The notes beneath the pieces were generated by a model. It worked only from the letters and a program-made list of their open reading frames with translations, was not told where the DNA came from and did no database searches. A stretch of DNA of 64,000 nt from Mycobacterium parmense. GTDB taxonomy: Bacteria; Actinomycetota; Actinomycetes; Mycobacteriales; Mycobacteriaceae. The stretch spans positions 4,030,001-4,094,000 of the forward strand of contig NZ_AP022614.1 of NCBI RefSeq assembly GCF_010730575.1, read 5' to 3'. The translations under genes and the position numbers were made by a program. This document shows positions 8,794 to 17,883 of the stretch, one piece after another. Numbering within the stretch: the stretch's first letter is position 1; each line of letters begins with the position of its first letter.

Positions 8794-9441
8794 TCATTGG
8801 GGGCGCCGGTGGTCCGACGGCGGCACGGCGCCGGCCAGGAATTCACGGGCCCGCTCGTAGGTTGCCGCGGTCGTCTTCGCCGTCGTGTCGATCAAGGTGG
8901 CGGGGATGCCCGCGAAGGGCGCCAGGATCGGCAGGCCCGCCTCGACGCAGTCGTAGAATCGCGCGGTTTGCCGGTGCTGCTCGGCGATGAATTCCGGCGT
9001 CTCGTACTTGTCGCCGTTCTCGTCCGCGGCGATCCGGCGGTAGGCGACGTCGGGGTCGGCGGTCAGGTAGATGATGGCCGAGGGGCGCTGGAGTTCCGCG
9101 GGCCGCAGCAGCGAGTCGGCTTGCTCGTAGCTGACGCCTTGCACCGCGCCGAAAATGAAGTTGTCCATCCAGCCTCGCTGGGACAGCACCAGCGGATACT
9201 GCCGACGCCACTGGCGGATCAGGGTGTCGGTCAATCGCGCGTCCGCGGCGAACAACAGACGATCCGTGTGGACATCGCCGAACGCCGACCCGTCGCCCGA
9301 CATGTCCAGGTACTGACGCACGAAGGAGTGGTAGGGCAACCGGAAACTGAATCCGCCCAGCGCCTCGGCCAGGGTCTGCAGCAGCGTCGTCTTGCCCGAG
9401 CCGTCCAGCCCGGTGATCGTGATCCACGGTGCCGTTGCCAC
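8794..9441 (-). CDS. dNMP/thymidylate-kinase-like P-loop kinase
   Basis: A 215-residue P-loop kinase starting at GTG 9441. Walker A is GLDGSGKT at 11-18. A basic/aromatic RGW segment (SQRGWMDNF) follows, then a conserved hydrophobic strand and a lid-like region (PDVAYRRIAADENGDKYE), consistent with the thymidylate/deoxynucleoside kinase family. It is too divergent to call the housekeeping Tmk. It would phosphorylate a nucleoside mono- or deoxynucleotide. It is the first gene of the minus-strand set that continues with the deoxynucleotidase and RyR protein, and it is transcribed away from the TIR-STAND gene across a 377-bp intergenic region. Confidence 0.75.
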   Translation of the reverse strand: MATAPWITITGLDGSGKTTLLQTLAEALGGFSFRLPYHSFVRQYLDMSGDGSAFGDVHTDRLLFAADARLTDTLIRQWRRQYPLVLSQRGWMDNFIFGAVQGVSYEQADSLLRPAELQRPSAIIYLTADPDVAYRRIAADENGDKYETPEFIAEQHRQTARFYDCVEAGLPILAPFAGIPATLIDTTAKTTAATYERAREFLAGAVPPSDHRRPQ

Positions 9442-9818
9442 CCGGTCAGCCTGCCGTAACCCGTTCTTGTCCAGGCGAACTCGCCGACCGACAACCGCAC
9501 CGCGCGACCCGCATAACCGACCTTTCTGCGCGCATGCACCGTATCGCGTCGCAGGGCCGGCAGCAAAGGGTCGGGCGCACCCCGCCGCCTCGTCGAGGAG
9601 GTTTGCTGGTTCACTTCCGCCGGCCCACGCAGGCCGTTATCGTTGGTCGTGGCTGACGAGGGCCGGCAGCCCGGGTGATCTGTGTGGCGTTGCTGTGAGT
9701 GAATCGATCGACGGGAAGTCGCCGATGTTCGGATCGAACGATGGCGGTCCGGGCTGCTAGCCCGGACTTCGGCGCCGCGGCCGCTTCCGCGTGCGGCGCG
9801 AACGCGGGCCGGTGAACG
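9442..9818. other. Divergent intergenic region between the kinase and TIR-STAND genes
   Basis: About 377 bp with no supportable gene. It should carry the promoters of the kinase operon (leftward) and of the TIR-STAND gene (rightward). A perfect 9-bp inverted repeat lies at 9747-9767 and is listed separately. Confidence 0.45.
9747..9767. promoter_or_regulatory. Perfect inverted repeat upstream of the TIR-STAND gene
   Basis: Arms GTCCGGGCT and AGCCCGGAC are separated by GCT. The repeat ends 51 bp before the TIR-STAND start codon. It could be an operator or a hairpin in the 5' leader. It has no T-tract, so a terminator is less likely. Confidence 0.45.
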
Positions 9819-12800
9819 ATGGCCCGCATCTTTCTGAGCCACTCCAGCGTCGACAACGCCCTCGCCGTCGGTCTGCGCGACTGGCTCAAGGATGAAGGCT
9901 GGGACGACGTATTCCTCGACCTCGACCCCGACCGGGGCATCACCGCGGGAGAGCGTTGGGAGCGCGCGCTCAACGACGCGGCAGCCCGTTGCGAAGCCGT
10001 GCTGTTCTTGGTGACCGGGGCGTGGCTGCGATCGCACTGGTGTCTCAAAGAACTTCAACTCGCCCGGAAGTTGGACAAGCGCCTGTTCGGCGTGCTGCTC
10101 GATACCTTCGAACCCGCCGACCTGCCTGCCGAGCTGAGCGACTCCTGGCAAGTCGTCGATCTGGCTTCGGGACGCGATCACCGCCAGTTCCGCGTCACGC
10201 TGCCGCGGACCCAGGAGGAATGCCACGTCACCTTCTCGCGCGAAGGCCTCAAGCGGCTGCGCCGCGGCCTGGTCAAGGCGGGCCTGGACCCGCGGTTTTT
10301 CGAGTGGCCGCCCCCCGGCGACGAGGACCGTGCGCCGTATCGGGGCCTGCGGGCGCTGGAGGCCGACGACGCCGGGATCTTCTTCGGCCGTGACGGCCCG
10401 ATCTTCGAAGCGCTCGACCTGCTGCGCGGAATGCGCGAGGAGTCGGCGCCGCGGCTCATGGTGCTCCTGGGGGCCTCCGGCGCAGGCAAATCGTCCTTTC
10501 TGCGCGCCGGTCTGTTCGCGCGAATAGCCCGCTACGACAGGGACTTTCTGCCCCTGCCGATCGTGCGGCCGCAGCGGGCGGCCATCACCGGCGAGACCGG
10601 CTTGCTGCGGGCGCTGGAGGTCGCGCGGCGATCCGCGCGGATCAGCCTGTCGCGCAACGAACTTCGAGCCGCGGTGAACGAGGGTGCTCTGTCGCTGCGG
10701 CCGGTCCTGCGAGACCTCGTCGTCGCGGCGACACCGGAGACGGGCGAGAGTGACGCCCCGACCAGGCCGCCCGCACTGGTCCTGTCGATCGACCAGGGCG
10801 AGGAGCTGTTCCGCGCCGAAGGCCATGCGGAGTCGGATCAACTCCTGGCCCTGCTCCAGGAGTTGCTCGGCGACACCACACTCGCGCTGATCGTGGTGAT
10901 CGCGATCAGATCCGACTCCTATTCCCAACTGCAGGAAGCCAAGGCCCTCGAGGATGTGCGCAAAGTCCCCTTCGATCTCGGGCCCATGCCGCGGGGCTCC
11001 TATGCCGAGGTGATCAAGGGCCCCGCGACCAGACTGGCGGAGACGACGCGGCCGTTGAGAATCGACGACCCGCTCGTCACGACACTTCTCGGCGACATCG
11101 AGGCCGGGGTCGCCAAGGACGCGCTGCCGCTGCTCAGCTTCACGCTGGAACGTCTGTACCTCGAGAACGAAGGGACCCGAAGCCTCACCGTCGCCGATTA
11201 CCGCAGCCTGGGTGGTATCCAGGGCTCGATCGAAGAAGCCGTCGAGCAGGCGCTCGCCGCCGAGACGTCCGCGCCCACCCCCGACGATCTGGCGGCCCGA
11301 CTGGCGCTGCTGCGCCGCGGGCTCATTCCGTGGCTTGCCGACATCGACCCCGACACCGGCGCGCCACGGCGTCGCGTAGCCCGGCTGTCGGAGATCCCGG
11401 CCGATTGCCGGCCGCTCCTGCAGAACCTCGTCGAACAGCGGCTGTTGACAATCGATCTGGCCCGCACCGGCGAAACGACCATCGAGCCGGCCCATGAGGC
11501 ACTGCTTCGGCAGTGGAGCCAGCTGGGAAGCTGGCTGACCGAGGATGCCGCATTGCTGGCCGTACTGGACGGCGTCAAATGTTCGGCGCGCGACTGGGTC
11601 AAGGCCGGCCGCAGCGCCGCATGGCTCGTGCACGCGGCGGACCGACTCGCGGCCGCCGAGCGGCTCAGTCAACGGCCGGATCTCGCAGCGAATCTCGACG
11701 GTTCCGACAGCGAGTATCTCTCCGCCTGCCGCACCGCCGAGAACGAACGGATCGACGCCGAGAGGCGAAAGCGTGAGGCCGAACTCGCGGCCACCAGAAC
11801 GCTCGCTGCCGCCGAGAAGGACGCCAAGGAAGCAGCCGAGGCCCGCGCCGCCGAAGCCCACGCCCACACCGTGGTTCTGCGCAGGCGTTCGCGCGTGTTG
11901 CGCGCCGTGCTGGCGGCGACGGTGCTGGTCGCGGTGGTGGCCGTGATCGCGTCGTTCCAGGAGGTCAAAGAGCAGCGTTTGGCGCACCGCAACGCCCAGG
12001 ACGCGGCGGTCCAGAAGCTGGTCTCCCAGGCCCGGGCGAGCCTGGGCACTGCGGGCAACGCCGTCACGGCGACCGCCGCCAACACCGGCGACGATGTGAA
12101 GGCGTTCCAGGAGCTGTTGGCGGCCAACGCTTTAGCCACACGCCCCGATGACGAACCCCTTCTCGACGCCCTCGTCAAACGATCCAGCACGGACCTCATC
12201 GTCAACGGTTCCACCCCGGTGGTCGGTGTCGCGGTCGCCGAAGCGGGCCACCGGCTGGCCGTGGCCGACCGGGACGGTCTGCGCATCTGGGACACCAGCG
12301 CCGCGCAGTGGCTGGAGAATCTGCGCAACGGCGCGTGCGCGACGACCCGTCTCGAACCGAACCGTGAGAGTTTCGGCTGCCGGTTCCTGCCCGCGGCGGC
12401 AGAGCACCTGACGACTGTCGCCGTCAGCGCCGACGGCCGCGTCGTGGCGGCCGGCACTGAGGAGGGGACCGTCCAGGTCTGGAACATCACCGACCCGCAG
12501 CCCATGCCGCGCTCGGACCCGCAGGCCCACCAGGGACGCGTTAGCGGCGTCGCGTTGAGCCGCGACGGCCGACTGCTCGCCTCTTCCGGTGTCGACGGAT
12601 TCGTCGACCTGTCGAACTCCGACGGCACCGGCGCGGTCCGGATGGGCTGGAAACCCGCCGGAGCGGTCTTCACGGTGGCCTTCGACCACGCCGCGGACAG
12701 ACTGGCCGCCGGCGGAGCCGACGGATCTCTGCGCATCTGGGACGTCGCCAAGGTGGCGCCCGGGGAAACCAACCCGCCCGTGGTCACACAACCGGACGCG

Positions 12801-14285
12801 CACCGCGACGGCGTCATGAGCGTGGCGTTCAGCCCGGATGACCACCTCGTCGCTTCCGGTGGCGCCGACAACACGGTCTCGTTGTGGGACAGCGAGCGAC
12901 TGGGCCGGCAGTGGCAGTCACCGACACACGGAGCCCAGGGGCACACGGCGGCGGTGACCAGCGTCGCCTTCAACGCGGAAGGCACCAAGCTGGTCTCGGG
13001 CAGCAACGACAAGACGGTCCAGCTGTGGGACGTCGCGCGGCGGCAACGCATCGGCGATCCCCTGATCGGACATCAGGGACTGGTCCTGAGCGTGGCAATG
13101 ACCGGTGACGAAATCATCAGCGGCGGAAACGAACACGCGCTGCGCTTCTGGAACGCCGTGATCGGTCAGCCACATCAGGAACCCCTGGTCGGGCATGCGG
13201 GTCCCGTGACAAGCGTGGCCATGGGTCCCGGTGGCAGCCGGATCGCGTCGGCGGGCGTGGACGGCGCGGTCGTCCTGTGGGACCCCTACACCGGAACACA
13301 GATCAAGAAAATGCCCGGATCTGCGGGTGTCATCACCCGCGTCGCCTTCGAGCACGCCGGCGACACGGTCGTCTCCGGCAGCGCCGACGGGAAGATCCGG
13401 CTGTGGAACACGACCAGCGACGCCGTCGGGATCCTCGATTCGCGACTGCCGATCACCGCCATCGCCGTGAGCCCCGACGATCATCTGCTGGCCTCCGCGG
13501 CGATCGACGGGCAGGTCACGCTCTGGGAGCTTCCGTCCGGGCGTCCCAGGCCGCTCGAAAATAAGGACCATGCAATCGTTTTCGATGTCGCATTCAGTCC
13601 GCGCGGCGACCGGTTGGCCTCCGGCGGCGTTACTGGGAGCGTGCGCCTCTGGGACCTGGACGGCCACGAGGTCTGGGAGAAGAACGCCGCGGCCGAGCTG
13701 CCGCAACCGTTCAGCAACGAACACCATCTGGCGGCGGGACGACCGGGCGAGGTACTGGGGGTCGCCTTCAGTCCCGACGGCCGACGGCTGGCGACCGGGA
13801 GCACCGACTGGGGCACAGCCAACCTCGCGGCGGCCGTCGGGGTGATCCAACGTTGGGATGCCGACACCGGCACGCCCCTGAGAGGTCCCGCGCAAATCGG
13901 CGACGCAGTGATGGGCCTCGCCTTCACCTCTCAATCAACCGACCCCTCCCAGGACCTCATCGTGGCCGGCAGCTTCGACCCTTACGACGTCCGGCTGTGG
14001 ACCGCTGACGGCGCAAGCCAGTACACGTTCACCGGGCACCAGGCGCAGGTGGTCAGCGTCGCGGTCAGCCCCGACACCGCTTTCATCGTCTCCGGCAGCG
14101 TCGACGGCACGGTGCGAATCTGGCCGAACCCGAATCCCCGCAGGGTATCTCCCGCAGAAGCGCTGTGCGCCAAGCTGGCCACGACGATGAGCGAAAAGAA
14201 CTGGCAGTCGTGGGTGTCGCCGCAGATTCCTTATCGTGGGTTGTGTCCCGGACTGCGGCCCACCCCAAAAGAAGTGCAGGATTAG
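9819..14285 (+). CDS. TIR - STAND NTPase - transmembrane - WD40 repeat protein
   Basis: A single 1488-residue protein. Residues 1-130 are a TIR domain (IFLSHSSVDN at 4-13; SHWCLKEL at 72-79, with Glu78 at the position used by NAD-cleaving TIRs). Residues about 170-620 are an nSTAND-type NTPase with the YRGL and FFGRDG entry, Walker A GASGAGKS at 218-225 and Walker B-like LSIDQGEEL. A charged, Ala/Glu-rich coiled region leads to one TM helix near 690. From about 795 to 1440 there are roughly a dozen WD40 repeats (VAFSPD, LASGG and VRLWD-type strands). STAND proteins oligomerise when their repeat sensor binds a target, which would activate the TIR. I infer a threat or stress sensor that cleaves NAD or makes a nucleotide signal. 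The gene stands alone on this strand, between the nucleotide-kinase operon and the cyclase operon. Confidence 0.88.
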   Translation: MARIFLSHSSVDNALAVGLRDWLKDEGWDDVFLDLDPDRGITAGERWERALNDAAARCEAVLFLVTGAWLRSHWCLKELQLARKLDKRLFGVLLDTFEPADLPAELSDSWQVVDLASGRDHRQFRVTLPRTQEECHVTFSREGLKRLRRGLVKAGLDPRFFEWPPPGDEDRAPYRGLRALEADDAGIFFGRDGPIFEALDLLRGMREESAPRLMVLLGASGAGKSSFLRAGLFARIARYDRDFLPLPIVRPQRAAITGETGLLRALEVARRSARISLSRNELRAAVNEGALSLRPVLRDLVVAATPETGESDAPTRPPALVLSIDQGEELFRAEGHAESDQLLALLQELLGDTTLALIVVIAIRSDSYSQLQEAKALEDVRKVPFDLGPMPRGSYAEVIKGPATRLAETTRPLRIDDPLVTTLLGDIEAGVAKDALPLLSFTLERLYLENEGTRSLTVADYRSLGGIQGSIEEAVEQALAAETSAPTPDDLAARLALLRRGLIPWLADIDPDTGAPRRRVARLSEIPADCRPLLQNLVEQRLLTIDLARTGETTIEPAHEALLRQWSQLGSWLTEDAALLAVLDGVKCSARDWVKAGRSAAWLVHAADRLAAAERLSQRPDLAANLDGSDSEYLSACRTAENERIDAERRKREAELAATRTLAAAEKDAKEAAEARAAEAHAHTVVLRRRSRVLRAVLAATVLVAVVAVIASFQEVKEQRLAHRNAQDAAVQKLVSQARASLGTAGNAVTATAANTGDDVKAFQELLAANALATRPDDEPLLDALVKRSSTDLIVNGSTPVVGVAVAEAGHRLAVADRDGLRIWDTSAAQWLENLRNGACATTRLEPNRESFGCRFLPAAAEHLTTVAVSADGRVVAAGTEEGTVQVWNITDPQPMPRSDPQAHQGRVSGVALSRDGRLLASSGVDGFVDLSNSDGTGAVRMGWKPAGAVFTVAFDHAADRLAAGGADGSLRIWDVAKVAPGETNPPVVTQPDAHRDGVMSVAFSPDDHLVASGGADNTVSLWDSERLGRQWQSPTHGAQGHTAAVTSVAFNAEGTKLVSGSNDKTVQLWDVARRQRIGDPLIGHQGLVLSVAMTGDEIISGGNEHALRFWNAVIGQPHQEPLVGHAGPVTSVAMGPGGSRIASAGVDGAVVLWDPYTGTQIKKMPGSAGVITRVAFEHAGDTVVSGSADGKIRLWNTTSDAVGILDSRLPITAIAVSPDDHLLASAAIDGQVTLWELPSGRPRPLENKDHAIVFDVAFSPRGDRLASGGVTGSVRLWDLDGHEVWEKNAAAELPQPFSNEHHLAAGRPGEVLGVAFSPDGRRLATGSTDWGTANLAAAVGVIQRWDADTGTPLRGPAQIGDAVMGLAFTSQSTDPSQDLIVAGSFDPYDVRLWTADGASQYTFTGHQAQVVSVAVSPDTAFIVSGSVDGTVRIWPNPNPRRVSPAEALCAKLATTMSEKNWQSWVSPQIPYRGLCPGLRPTPKEVQD

Positions 14286-14295
14286 CCGATACCCG

Positions 14296-14781
14296 CTAAT
14301 TGGCCGGGCGGTTGTAGAGGTAGACGACAGCCGCGGCTCCGCCGGTGCACGTCGCAAAGGTGCCCGAGCTGAAGCAGGCGAGCTTGTACCACTTGAAGGT
14401 CGCCGGGCTCACGGTCTGCAGCTCCGCGGGGCCCGACGTCGGCGTGCTCTTCACCGAGTACTCCTTGCGCACCTGCTCCACGAATGCACACGAGGTCGTC
14501 GGGGTCCCACGCGCGCCCGCGTTGAACGGGACGCGAACGTCGGTCTGAATCCGCTTGCATCCCAACGCGCCCGGCGGCAGCAGGCCGGGGGGAACCGGCT
14601 CGTCGGCGCTCAGCGCGGACGGTGCCGTGGTAGGTGCGGACGGGTGCTGCGTCACGATCTGCCAGCGGAGGAAACCGCCGGCGCCGATCATCGCGAGGAG
14701 CACCGCGAGCAGCGCGGCTCGCGATGCGCTGCGCCGGCGCCGCGTCGGGCCGTCGGTCCCCACAGGCTCGAGATCAGCCAC
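14296..14781 (-). CDS. Membrane-anchored protein of unknown function
   Basis: A 161-residue protein starting at GTG 14781 with GGAGG four bases upstream. A basic N-terminus (RRRRSASR) is followed by one hydrophobic helix at about 22-40. A Pro/Thr-rich linker leads to a small extracellular domain with four cysteines (in GCKRI, TSCAF, LACFS and TCTGG), probably two disulfides. I do not recognise a named family; similar short anchored proteins with a CTGG..VVYLYN-type end occur in mycobacteria. It ends 10 bp from the convergent TIR-STAND gene. Confidence 0.7.
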   Translation of the reverse strand: MADLEPVGTDGPTRRRRSASRAALLAVLLAMIGAGGFLRWQIVTQHPSAPTTAPSALSADEPVPPGLLPPGALGCKRIQTDVRVPFNAGARGTPTTSCAFVEQVRKEYSVKSTPTSGPAELQTVSPATFKWYKLACFSSGTFATCTGGAAAVVYLYNRPAN

Positions 14782-14866
14782 CGCGCCTCCGGTTACATCG
14801 GGTTGGCGTCAAGTATCGCCGAGATCGCCGGCCTACGGAACACGTTTGGCCGCACGTCCCGCGTTC

Positions 14867-15691
14867 TCACCCGGGGCAATGCCCACGGGGCAGCATCACG
14901 AGGTGATCGCGCAGCCAGGCGGCGATCCGGTTGAGGGCGCTGATGCCGTCGACCGAAGCGCCCGAGTGAGGTTCGGCGGCCAGGGCCACCGCGCTCGAAC
15001 CTGCCGGGGTGGTGATCACACCCATCTGGCGCTGGAGGTATCTGTGCGCGGGGGACGGCCCCCACCCTCCCTTGAACGGTGTCCCGGCGATCGTGCCGAG
15101 ACCCCAGCGCTGGTCGGGTTCGATCCGGCCCATCAGCGCGAAAACCGCCGCGTCGCGGTGATCGCACGCCGCCGCCGCCAAGAACGTCGCCTGGTCGGGC
15201 AGCGACCAGTCTGTCTGTCCGAACGCGCTGTACTCCGGGCGCACTCTGCGGAATTGGACGCGGGTGGGATCGCCTGTTTCGGACAGGACGGCTTCCACCT
15301 TGCCGGCGGCGGTCGGCGGGTCCCCCAGGCCGGCCCAGATCGCTTCGGCCGCGGCGTTATCCGACTGCGTGATGGCTACGGTCATTTCGTCGGAGACGAC
15401 CGGCCTGTCCTCGTCGCGCAGCGCGGCGATCACCAACGGCACCTTCATCGTCGACCAGGCCGGGCCGCTGCGCCACTCCCCCAGTTCGAGCGCCGCGCCC
15501 CGCCCGCCGACGGGCGTCAGTGCGATGCCGATCGAGGCATCGACGCTGCTCTGCAATTCCGGAAAGTCACCGACGAGAGCCGCGAGACTGCCGGGCCTGA
15601 CACCGTTGTCGGCAACCAGCACGGCGGTGACGACGCCGATTCCGAGAAGCGCCGCGACCAACCGGACAGCGTGGCGACGCCCGCCGACCAC
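14867..15691 (-). CDS. Secreted or membrane-anchored serine hydrolase of the class A beta-lactamase fold
   Basis: A 274-residue protein with a GTG start and an N-terminal hydrophobic helix (about 9-27) that should export or anchor it. The active-site motif SxxK appears as STMKVPLVIAAL, followed about 30 residues later by the SDN-type motif QSDNAAAEAIW. This is the layout of beta-lactamase/D,D-peptidase-fold hydrolases. A KTG-like third motif is less clear (FKGGWG is a candidate), so true beta-lactamase activity is doubtful and a mycobacterial cell-wall serine hydrolase is more likely. It lies on the same strand as the BacA-like operon but is separated from it by 175 bp. Confidence 0.75.
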   Translation of the reverse strand: MVGGRRHAVRLVAALLGIGVVTAVLVADNGVRPGSLAALVGDFPELQSSVDASIGIALTPVGGRGAALELGEWRSGPAWSTMKVPLVIAALRDEDRPVVSDEMTVAITQSDNAAAEAIWAGLGDPPTAAGKVEAVLSETGDPTRVQFRRVRPEYSAFGQTDWSLPDQATFLAAAACDHRDAAVFALMGRIEPDQRWGLGTIAGTPFKGGWGPSPAHRYLQRQMGVITTPAGSSAVALAAEPHSGASVDGISALNRIAAWLRDHLVMLPRGHCPG

Positions 15692-15866
15692 GCAGGCCCC
15701 TGTAGGCGGATGGTCGGCGCGACGCCGGCGGGACGCGCCGGTCCGAGCCGCGACCTCCTGGCGATCACGGCCGGACCGGGTTCGACTTACTTGCTTTGAG
15801 CGCGCACCGACACGCTACCCGCCGGCGCGACTCGAGCCCGGCATTGCCGGTAGCTTGCAGAGTGCC

Positions 15867-17807
15867 TCAGTCGGCGGCGCCGGAGGCCGCGGGAGTCGCC
15901 TCGCGCCACTCGTCGATGTCCCCCAGCCGCCACGCACCCCCGCCCAGCAAGTGCAGGAATCGGTCGTGGCGCCGCACGACGTTTCGCCGGTGGGCCACGC
16001 TCACCACGATCAGGTCGGGCTCGTCGGCGCGCAGCATCTCGTAGAGGGCGTACTCCTGCCCCTCGTCGAGCGCGGAGGTGGACTCGTCCAGAAACACCGC
16101 CTTGGGCCGGAAGAGCGCGATTCGAGCGAAAGCGATCCGCTGCTGCTCGCCGGGCGAGAGCACCTTGGCCCAGTCCTCGACCTGGTCCAGGCAGTCGGTC
16201 AGATGCCCCAGCGCCACCTTCGTCAACGCGGCCCGCAGCGCGTCATCGGCGAAATCGCCGGCAGCGGCGGGATAGGACACCACTGCGCGCAGGGTGCCCA
16301 GCGGCACGTACGGCAGCTGGGATACGAACATCACGTCGGTGGCCTCTGCACCCGGGCGGCGCACCGTGCCCGATGCGAACGGCCACAGCTGCGCGAGGCT
16401 GCGCAGCAGCGTCGATTTCCCGCTCCCCGAGGGACCGACGACAGCCAACGACTCACCGGCCTGCAGCCTCAGCTCCACCGGATCGATCAGTTGGACACCC
16501 GCCGGCGTGCGGACCTCGACACCCGAAAGCTGCAGCGCGCCGTCGTCGCTGACACCCGAAGTGAGCTCTGGAAGATCACGGGCCTTCCTGTTGGCGTCGA
16601 TCAAGCCGTTGAGCCGGAGTATCGATGCGCGGTAGCTGGCGAACGAGTCATAGGAGTTGCGGAAGAACGACAACGAGTCCTGTACCGCGATGAACGCCCG
16701 CATCGACTGCGTGACATCCCCGAGCCTGATCGCCCCGGCGAACACCCGCGGCGCCTGCAGGACGAACGGCAGCGGGTTGATCGTCTGGGTAACCGCGGCG
16801 TTGAACGCCATGAACCCCACCGTCCGGCGCACGTAGCGGCGAAAGTTCTCGATGATCGCCGAGAACCGGTTCGCAAGATATGTCTTTTCGGCCGTCTCGC
16901 CGCCGTAGAGACCGATCGCCTCCGCGGAGTCACGCAACCGCACCAGCGCGAAACGGAAAGCGGCGTTGTACAACTCGTTGCGGAAGCTCAACCGAATCAA
17001 GGGATGCCCGATGAAGAACGAAACCACGGTGGCGCCGAGCACGTAAGCGATGACGATCCAGAACATCGCCCTGGGGATCGACACACCGAACAGCGCCAGC
17101 GGTCCCGACAATCGCCACAGGATCCCGCCGAACGCCGCCACCGTGAGCACGGCCTCCACCGAACCGAACGCCAAGGTGTTCACGGTGCGAAAGCCGGGGC
17201 GGTCGGGCCCCGGACCGACCCCCGCCGTGAAGATGTCGATGTCCTGTTGGATGCGCTGGTCGGGGTTGTCGATCGTGTGGTCGATGAAGCGGCCGCGGTA
17301 ATAGGCCCGTCCCGTGAGCCAGTCGCCGACCAGGCGATCGGTGAGCCAGACCCGCCAGCGAATGATGAACCGCTGCAACACGTATTGGTCAACCACCGCC
17401 CGGACGACGTGGACGGTCGCGATCACGCAGAACGTCGCTATGGCTACCCAGAAGCCGTGTATGCCGGCGTTGCGCGCCGCGGCGTTGCCGGCCGCGGCGC
17501 CCTGGAACGCGATCTGCAGCGACGAATACAAGTCGTTGTTGTAGTAGCTCAGGAGCACCTCGATGCGCACCGCGACCACCACAAGGGCCAACAACCCGAG
17601 TAGCGTCCCCCAGACCGGCAGGCTCCCGGCCCCCCGGAAGTAGTCGCCGGTGATCCGCCAGAACTGCGCGCCCCAAACGGTGTATCGGGCGATCAGCACC
17701 GCGACGAGGAGAAAACACAACGCGCTGATGGCCCACACGCTCGCGACCCAGACCAGCGAGCCGACGAGCTCATCCCCCCAGTTGATGGATGGCCGATATG
17801 TGTTCAA
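15867..17807 (-). CDS. BacA/Rv1819c-type ABC transporter (fused permease and ATPase)
   Basis: A 646-residue fusion of an SbmA/BacA-like membrane domain and an ABC ATPase. It strongly resembles mycobacterial Rv1819c, a cobalamin and hydrophilic-solute importer: RRYVRR and SLSFFRN are recognisable, as is a segment starting IDxTIDNPDQRIQQD. Walker A is VVGPSGSGKST near 455, the signature LSPGEQQRIAFAR near 548, and Walker B FLDESTSALDE. Several TM helices occupy the first 330 residues. The TTG start has a strong AAGGAG site. It is the third gene of the operon after the RyR channel-like and cyclase genes, 76 bp downstream of the latter. It may be a paralogue rather than the orthologue of Rv1819c, so I give no symbol. 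In this context it may move a small solute linked to the signalling genes. Confidence 0.85.
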   Translation of the reverse strand: MNTYRPSINWGDELVGSLVWVASVWAISALCFLLVAVLIARYTVWGAQFWRITGDYFRGAGSLPVWGTLLGLLALVVVAVRIEVLLSYYNNDLYSSLQIAFQGAAAGNAAARNAGIHGFWVAIATFCVIATVHVVRAVVDQYVLQRFIIRWRVWLTDRLVGDWLTGRAYYRGRFIDHTIDNPDQRIQQDIDIFTAGVGPGPDRPGFRTVNTLAFGSVEAVLTVAAFGGILWRLSGPLALFGVSIPRAMFWIVIAYVLGATVVSFFIGHPLIRLSFRNELYNAAFRFALVRLRDSAEAIGLYGGETAEKTYLANRFSAIIENFRRYVRRTVGFMAFNAAVTQTINPLPFVLQAPRVFAGAIRLGDVTQSMRAFIAVQDSLSFFRNSYDSFASYRASILRLNGLIDANRKARDLPELTSGVSDDGALQLSGVEVRTPAGVQLIDPVELRLQAGESLAVVGPSGSGKSTLLRSLAQLWPFASGTVRRPGAEATDVMFVSQLPYVPLGTLRAVVSYPAAAGDFADDALRAALTKVALGHLTDCLDQVEDWAKVLSPGEQQRIAFARIALFRPKAVFLDESTSALDEGQEYALYEMLRADEPDLIVVSVAHRRNVVRRHDRFLHLLGGGAWRLGDIDEWREATPAASGAAD

Positions 17808-17883
17808 CGGACAACTCTCCTTGCCGGATCACCTTGCGGCGCAGCTGTCGCCGATGCCGGGGCGGCGGGCGAAGCTTGCGGGA

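Noticed and set aside
3730..9441. Canonical CBASS system
   Set aside because: A patatin effector is present, but no CD-NTase (cyclase of the GS...D.D type) or Cap2/Cap3 partner is visible in the window.
6844..14285. Canonical Thoeris system
   Set aside because: TIR and SLOG domains occur, but not as a ThsB with a SIR2-SLOG ThsA. The TIR is fused to STAND-WD40 and the SLOG is of the TRPM type.
15867..17807. Calling the transporter the orthologue of Rv1819c (bacA)
   Set aside because: Similarity is strong, but the context differs and mycobacteria may carry a second copy, so only the family is claimed.
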